Positions 10,321-14,279 of a stretch of DNA of 14,279 bases are shown here, one piece after another. The stretch is taken from positions 1 through 14,279 of the forward strand of contig JASJFT010000437.1 of NCBI GenBank assembly GCA_030770425.1, written 5' to 3'. Each line of letters begins with the position of its first letter. The stretch's first letter is position 1. The stretch is from Darksidea phi (taxonomy: Eukaryota; Ascomycota; Dothideomycetes; Pleosporales; Lentitheciaceae). The notes beneath the pieces were generated by a model. That model did not search any database. It saw only the letters and a list, made by a program, of their open reading frames with translations, and was not told the DNA's origin. The position numbers were made by a program, and so were the translations under genes.

Positions 10321-10350
10321 ACTTAATATTACTTAATATTACTTAATATT
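10321..10350. repeat. 10-bp tandem repeat, three copies
   Basis: ACTTAATATT is repeated three times without a mismatch. It lies about 60 bp from the point where the Copia fragment loses similarity. Confidence 0.9.
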
Positions 10351-10430
10351 CTTTATAACTAGTTACTAAATTATATACCTATATAATACCTATATAACGT
10401 AACCTATTTATATAACTTTATTATAAATAT

Positions 10431-10538
10431 ATAATCCTAGTAATCGCGTATAGTAATATTCGTACTATAGCTTATAATATAAATATAATTCTAGTAATCG
10501 CGTATAGTAATATTCGTACTATAGCTTATAATATAAAT
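10431..10538. repeat. 54-bp tandem duplication, two copies
   Basis: Copy 1 is 10431-10484 and copy 2 is 10485-10538. They are identical except C at 10436 versus T at 10490. Each copy carries ATCGCGTATAG and CGTACTATAG, so several CpGs are kept. The difference is a C/T transition in a CC context, not CA. Confidence 0.93.
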
Positions 10539-12668
10539 TACTATTATTCGGTAGATATTTATTAAGTATAGGTTATCGTACTACGTATTACTAGCTACGC
10601 TTTATTTCTATATACTACGTATAGCGATTTAATTATTTTTAGATATATAGATAATAGTAGCTATTATATATATATTAGACTTAATACGATATCTAGGTAT
10701 TATATTTATTTCTCTCGTATCTTATATTTTCTATATTATTAGTAGTTTATCTATAGTACTAGTATATTAGATATATTAGCCTCTCGTACCGTCGTAATTC
10801 TTAATAGTTAGATTACTTTATTTATATAGATCTATACTATACCCTATAGTATTATTACCTTAGCTTCCTACCCTTTATATATTTACTACTTCTCTTTATC
10901 CTCGCCCTTATTTACCCGGACTTTCTTCCTTTCTAAAGTACCGTTATATTCCCTATTATAGAATCTTTCGATACTATCGTCCTCTTCTAAATTAGTCTAT
11001 ATAAATAGACTAACCTCTACTATTCCTTTATTCTTTTTTAATCGACTCTATAGTCTATTCTTTAAATTACTAAGTATACCCTTATTAGTTAGTATATAAT
11101 TATCCTCCTACGGTACTACTATTATCCTATCTACTATATATATATTAAAAAAATCCTTTAGTACTATATCCCTTATAATCTACTTTAGGTATTAGGAACC
11201 GTTATTACGACGTAGGGCGATCGTTTAATAGATATTTTCTAGTCGAATTAAGGTCTTAGGCGGCTCTAATAGTTAGTACTCTATTCTATATCTAGCCTTC
11301 TACGTATAGAGGATTTTAAACTTACTATATTATCTTATATTATATCCTTCTCCTCTAGACCTATCTCTTTAGTACTTATTATTTAATAGATACTTCTATC
11401 GCCGCTTAGACTAACTAAATCTAATATATTATTTATATAGTCGTTTACTGTAATTAGTATATATACTAGCTTAAGATCTACTTTACTTATATACCTCCTT
11501 ATTCCTTTCTTAATTATTTTAGTAACTAGGTCTTATCTCTCTTTATATTAATTATTTTACTATATAAGTAGTATTATATATACCTCTACCTTACGTTAGA
11601 CTCTATATATATTTAGAACTAGTACGTACCTTATAGTAATACCCTAGTTCTAGATATTACTTAGTATTTACTCGACTTCTACTTTCTAATTATCTACTAT
11701 ATTAGGGCTATAATAAAGTATACTATTATACTACTTAGTACCCTAAAATATTACGTACCTCTAGGAAGTACTACTAATATCTCCTAGCCCTTCCCCTATA
11801 ACGTAGACGTTAGTACTAACTAAATACCCTTATTTAAGAACTACCTTTAGTTAGACTATATTAATTAACGTATACTATATATCGCTATATCTAGATCTTA
11901 CCTTTTCTAGGTCTTCCGTAATAAAGGTAAACCTATTAAGTAACTTCTCTACCCTTCCTATAGTCCTTTCTCTATCTACTATATTAAAACTATATTTACT
12001 ATCTATTATTCGTTATATCTTCTATATAGTCTACGTATAAAAGGTAGTAGTCTAAAGCCCTAGCTAGTAGGGTATTATCTTTTATACTCTCTCCTATAGT
12101 AGCTTTTAATAGGTAATACTTACCTTAGCTATTACCTATAAGGTAGGTAATTTAGAGGTATACCCTCTAATCTCTATATCTAAGCTATCTTATACCTCCT
12201 ACTAAACTCTTACTATAAAGTATACGAACGGTCCCTCTATTAAGCTAAACTATAGATAAATAGTATAGCTACTATACGTCTCGCCGTAGATTATTCTAGA
12301 TAGTACTATTGTCCTAGCTAGTTTATAGAGAGGTAGATCGTTCTCTTATATATATATATATTTTAATAGACGGGTCGATAGATAGATTAAACTAACTAAG
12401 GTATAGCTTATATAGCTCGTAAGCTCTAATCTCGTATCTATTTTATTATATAGTCGTTTACGGTTATTATTCTCTATAATTAATATATTATTTATATCTA
12501 TATCTATATTAATTTCCTATAGTCCTACCTTTTCCGTAGGGCTTATTCTAATAATTAAACCTCGATATATAGTTACGGCGTAGGAAGAAGCGCTAGTAAA
12601 TAAGGTATTTAGTTCGGCGATATTAGAACTACTACGTAGTAGGTTAGATAATAATTAAGGTATATTAT

Positions 12669-12752
12669 TTAATACCTTAGTCGGCTTAGTTAATATCTTA
12701 GTTAGCTTAGTTAATACCTTAGTCGGCTTAGTTAATACCTTAGTCGGCTTAG
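12669..12752. repeat. 21-bp tandem repeat, four copies
   Basis: Unit TTAATACCTTAGTCGGCTTAG starts at 12669, 12690, 12711 and 12732. Unit 2 differs by three transitions (AC to AT, and CGG to TAG). The period is seven codons, so on the minus strand it encodes a heptad-length repeat whichever frame is used. In the 1-modulo-3 frame this is G-I-N-stop-A-D-stop, where the stops are probably former Gln codons. Confidence 0.92.
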
Positions 12753-13159
12753 GCCTTATTAAACCCTACGCGGAAGTTAGAAACTAGAGATTATAGATAT
12801 TTAGTTATATACCTTACTCGTATATAGCTATTAGAGGGGTTCTTTTTTCTTAACTCGGGTAGTACTATCTTTATACGCTTTTCGGTAGTAGGAATAGTAT
12901 TACTAGTTACTTTATATTTTACTAACGCTATTATCTATATATCTATATCTATTAGTACTATATACTAAAGAGTATCTTCTTAGTTACCTTACCTCGTCTT
13001 TTCTAGACTTTTTAGGCCGTATACCGGGTATAGGTATTTCTTTAGTAGGGATATAGCTATATTAATAATATCTATAATAGATTAATAGTATTTTATCTAA
13101 AAGGCTACTCTATAAACTCTAATATAGTACTACTTTACTACTAGTCTAACTTAATAAGA

Positions 13160-13230
13160 ATAAGTAGTATATAGCTTTAGATAAGTAGTATACGGCTTTA
13201 GATAAGTAGTATACGGCTTTAGATAAGTAA
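13160..13230. repeat. 21-bp tandem repeat, three copies plus a partial
   Basis: Unit ATAAGTAGTATACGGCTTTAG starts at 13160, 13181 and 13202, followed by an 8-bp partial copy. Unit 1 has TAG where units 2 and 3 have CGG. In the 1-modulo-3 minus frame it reads as a KPYTTYL-type seven-residue repeat. Unrelated in sequence to the 21-bp array at 12669-12752, but with the same period. Confidence 0.92.
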
Positions 13231-14279
13231 CGTTCGTTTAAGGATAACTTATTCGTATACTCTTTCGTAATAATTACTTATTACTTCTTACTTATTAGAG
13301 TAGTATTAAAGCTATAAACGTTTCGGATAATAAATATATAGTAGGATAGTTTTTATTCTATCTAATACCCTAGTTCTATACTATAGCTAATAGTATAAAC
13401 CTATATTATCCGAGATAGAATAACCGTCTAGTTATCGTAGTATATATATATTATATAGGGCTACTTAAAGTAGTTATAAATATAGGTTATATATAGATTC
13501 GTATATTCGTATCTCGCCCTTATAATCTTCTATTATATCCCCTTATTCTACTTCTATTAGTTTTATTATTTAGCTTCTACTATATAATATCGGTAATAAT
13601 AGTATAGTCTAACTAGTATACTTACTATATGTATTTTTAGTTAGGATAAAGGTTTCCGCGGGTATAGCTATTATATACCTAGTTATACTTTTATCTATCT
13701 TCCAATTATTCTTATCTTCTACCTTATTTAACGGCCGTACCCGGAGTCTACTTTAGCGAATATTATTATTTACTCGTTATACTAATTATCTTATATTTAA
13801 ATTTAGGGTACTATCTAGTACGTAACTTAATATATAAGAGTATTTTATTTTAATAAGTCGCCCTATCTATATTATCTCTACCTTTACTTTAATACTACGT
13901 AGTTATATATCTAGTAATCTAGAATCCTTTATATATTTCTTTATATCGTTATATATTAATTTATATTATATATTATTAAGTCTAAGTTCGCGTTTTATAA
14001 TATCGGTAGATAGAGTCTTTTATTAGATTACTATCTTATAGTACGTAGGTTTTGTATACCGTACTACTTACTATTATAAATAATAGCTCTTTACTAAAAT
14101 ACGTATTATTCGTATTACTACTATAATAGGTATAGAGTATTATATAGGAAGATTAGTATAATAGAGGTTTACTAGTAAAGCTAGAGTAGCTATAGACCTC
14201 GACTAAGTACTTAGTAGATCTATTTTTAACTTCTACTTTATATTATTATCTAAAATATACTTTTTTCTAGAGAGTCTAC

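Larger units (their letters stand above)
10261..10860. other. AT-rich junction region with tandem repeats, no gene seen
   Basis: Between the broken end of the Copia fragment and the next coding-like stretch there is about 600 bp with no recognisable protein. It begins with a surviving TG (10263-10264), then GC-richer sequence with several CGs to about 10310, then short tandem repeats. Confidence 0.5.
10860..14279 (-). pseudogene. Unidentified RIP-mutated coding-like region, at least two minus frames
   Basis: The + strand is pyrimidine-rich across this stretch, so the minus strand has the purine bias usual for coding DNA. A frame with first bases at 1 modulo 3 has long sections with few or no stops: about 13260-12840 contains SLLKKYLYPVYGLKSLEK and KRIKIVLPELRKKN; about 12240-12000 contains YYLLKATIGESIKDN and LDYYLLYVDYIEDI; and 11340-10870 contains RIEY, LLEPPKTLIRLENIY and KDFFNIYIVDRIIVV before an acidic-basic tail. 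A second frame (0 modulo 3) is more open at 13860-13560 (with VEDKNNWKID, holding a surviving Trp codon) and at 12000-11880. The mixture could mean two ORFs, an intron or frameshifts. I recognise no reverse transcriptase, transposase, helicase or recombinase motif. It runs off the right edge. It is heavily RIPed, so it was probably a repeated element. Confidence 0.45.

Noticed and set aside
12000..12060. YVDY-containing stretch as an RT active site
   Set aside because: The tetrad resembles YVDD, but none of the flanking RT blocks are present in that frame.
10860..13600. Integrase or gag of the Copia element, continuing its pol upstream
   Set aside because: No Copia integrase or YVDD-type RT motif was found in any minus frame I translated, and the Copia similarity ends abruptly at about 10260.
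13629..13631. The only ATG as a start codon on the + strand
   Set aside because: No coding-like frame follows on the + strand and the local purine bias favours minus-strand coding. It is one of the chance surviving TG sites.
1..14279. AT-rich mitochondrial or organelle DNA
   Set aside because: Composition alone would allow it, but the specific loss of CA/TG with CG retained, together with nuclear retroelements and a pogo transposon, points to RIPed nuclear heterochromatin.
1..14279. CpG-methylation decay (vertebrate or plant style)
   Set aside because: That process depletes CG and enriches CA/TG. Here CG is retained and CA/TG is absent, the opposite pattern.

Overview
This window looks like an AT-rich heterochromatic block of a filamentous ascomycete (Pezizomycotina) that repeat-induced point mutation (RIP) has driven almost to exhaustion. 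Reading every line by eye, I count only 4 CA and 8 TG dinucleotides on the + strand in 14.3 kb, while CG, CC, CT and especially TA remain common. RIP converts CpA to TpA on both strands (TpG to TpA in the complement), so this is a near end-point signature. As a consequence I see one ATG on either strand and no TGA. Met, Trp, Cys, His and Gln are almost unencodable in any frame. No gene here can be functional; everything recognisable is a fossil transposable element.

Layout. 1-5900 (- strand): most of a Ty3/Gypsy chromovirus, with gag at the right, then protease, reverse transcriptase, RNase H, integrase and a C-terminal chromodomain at the left, in one collinear pol frame of about 4 kb. Three 75-bp in-frame tandem repeats follow the chromodomain. 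The left 3' LTR would be cut by the window edge, and I could not find a matching 5' LTR. 5900-7100: RIP-mutated sequence with no identified gene. About 7110-8700 (+ strand): a Fot1/pogo-type DNA transposon. Its transposase reads through with all three catalytic Asp codons turned to Asn and a C-terminal CCHC knuckle turned to four Tyr, and its N-terminal DNA-binding part is shortened and frameshifted. About 8700-9218: probable 3' LTR of a Ty1/Copia element. 9229-10260 (- strand): the Copia pol 3' end (end of RT, then RNase H), cut off just short of the RT active site. 10261-10860: AT-rich non-coding sequence with a 3x10-bp repeat and a nearly perfect 2x54-bp tandem duplication. 10860-14279 (- strand): a pyrimidine-rich (+) stretch with long minus-strand frames, two 21-bp in-frame tandem repeats and no domain I can name. 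Because RIP needs duplicated DNA, this is the best candidate for an unrecognised repeat family.

The elements do not work together. They share a fate: insertion into the same region, then RIP (normally followed by cytosine methylation and heterochromatin formation). Domain calls rest on residues that RIP cannot alter and on substitutions RIP predicts. Frames for unidentified regions are tentative, because TAA and TAG occur in every frame.
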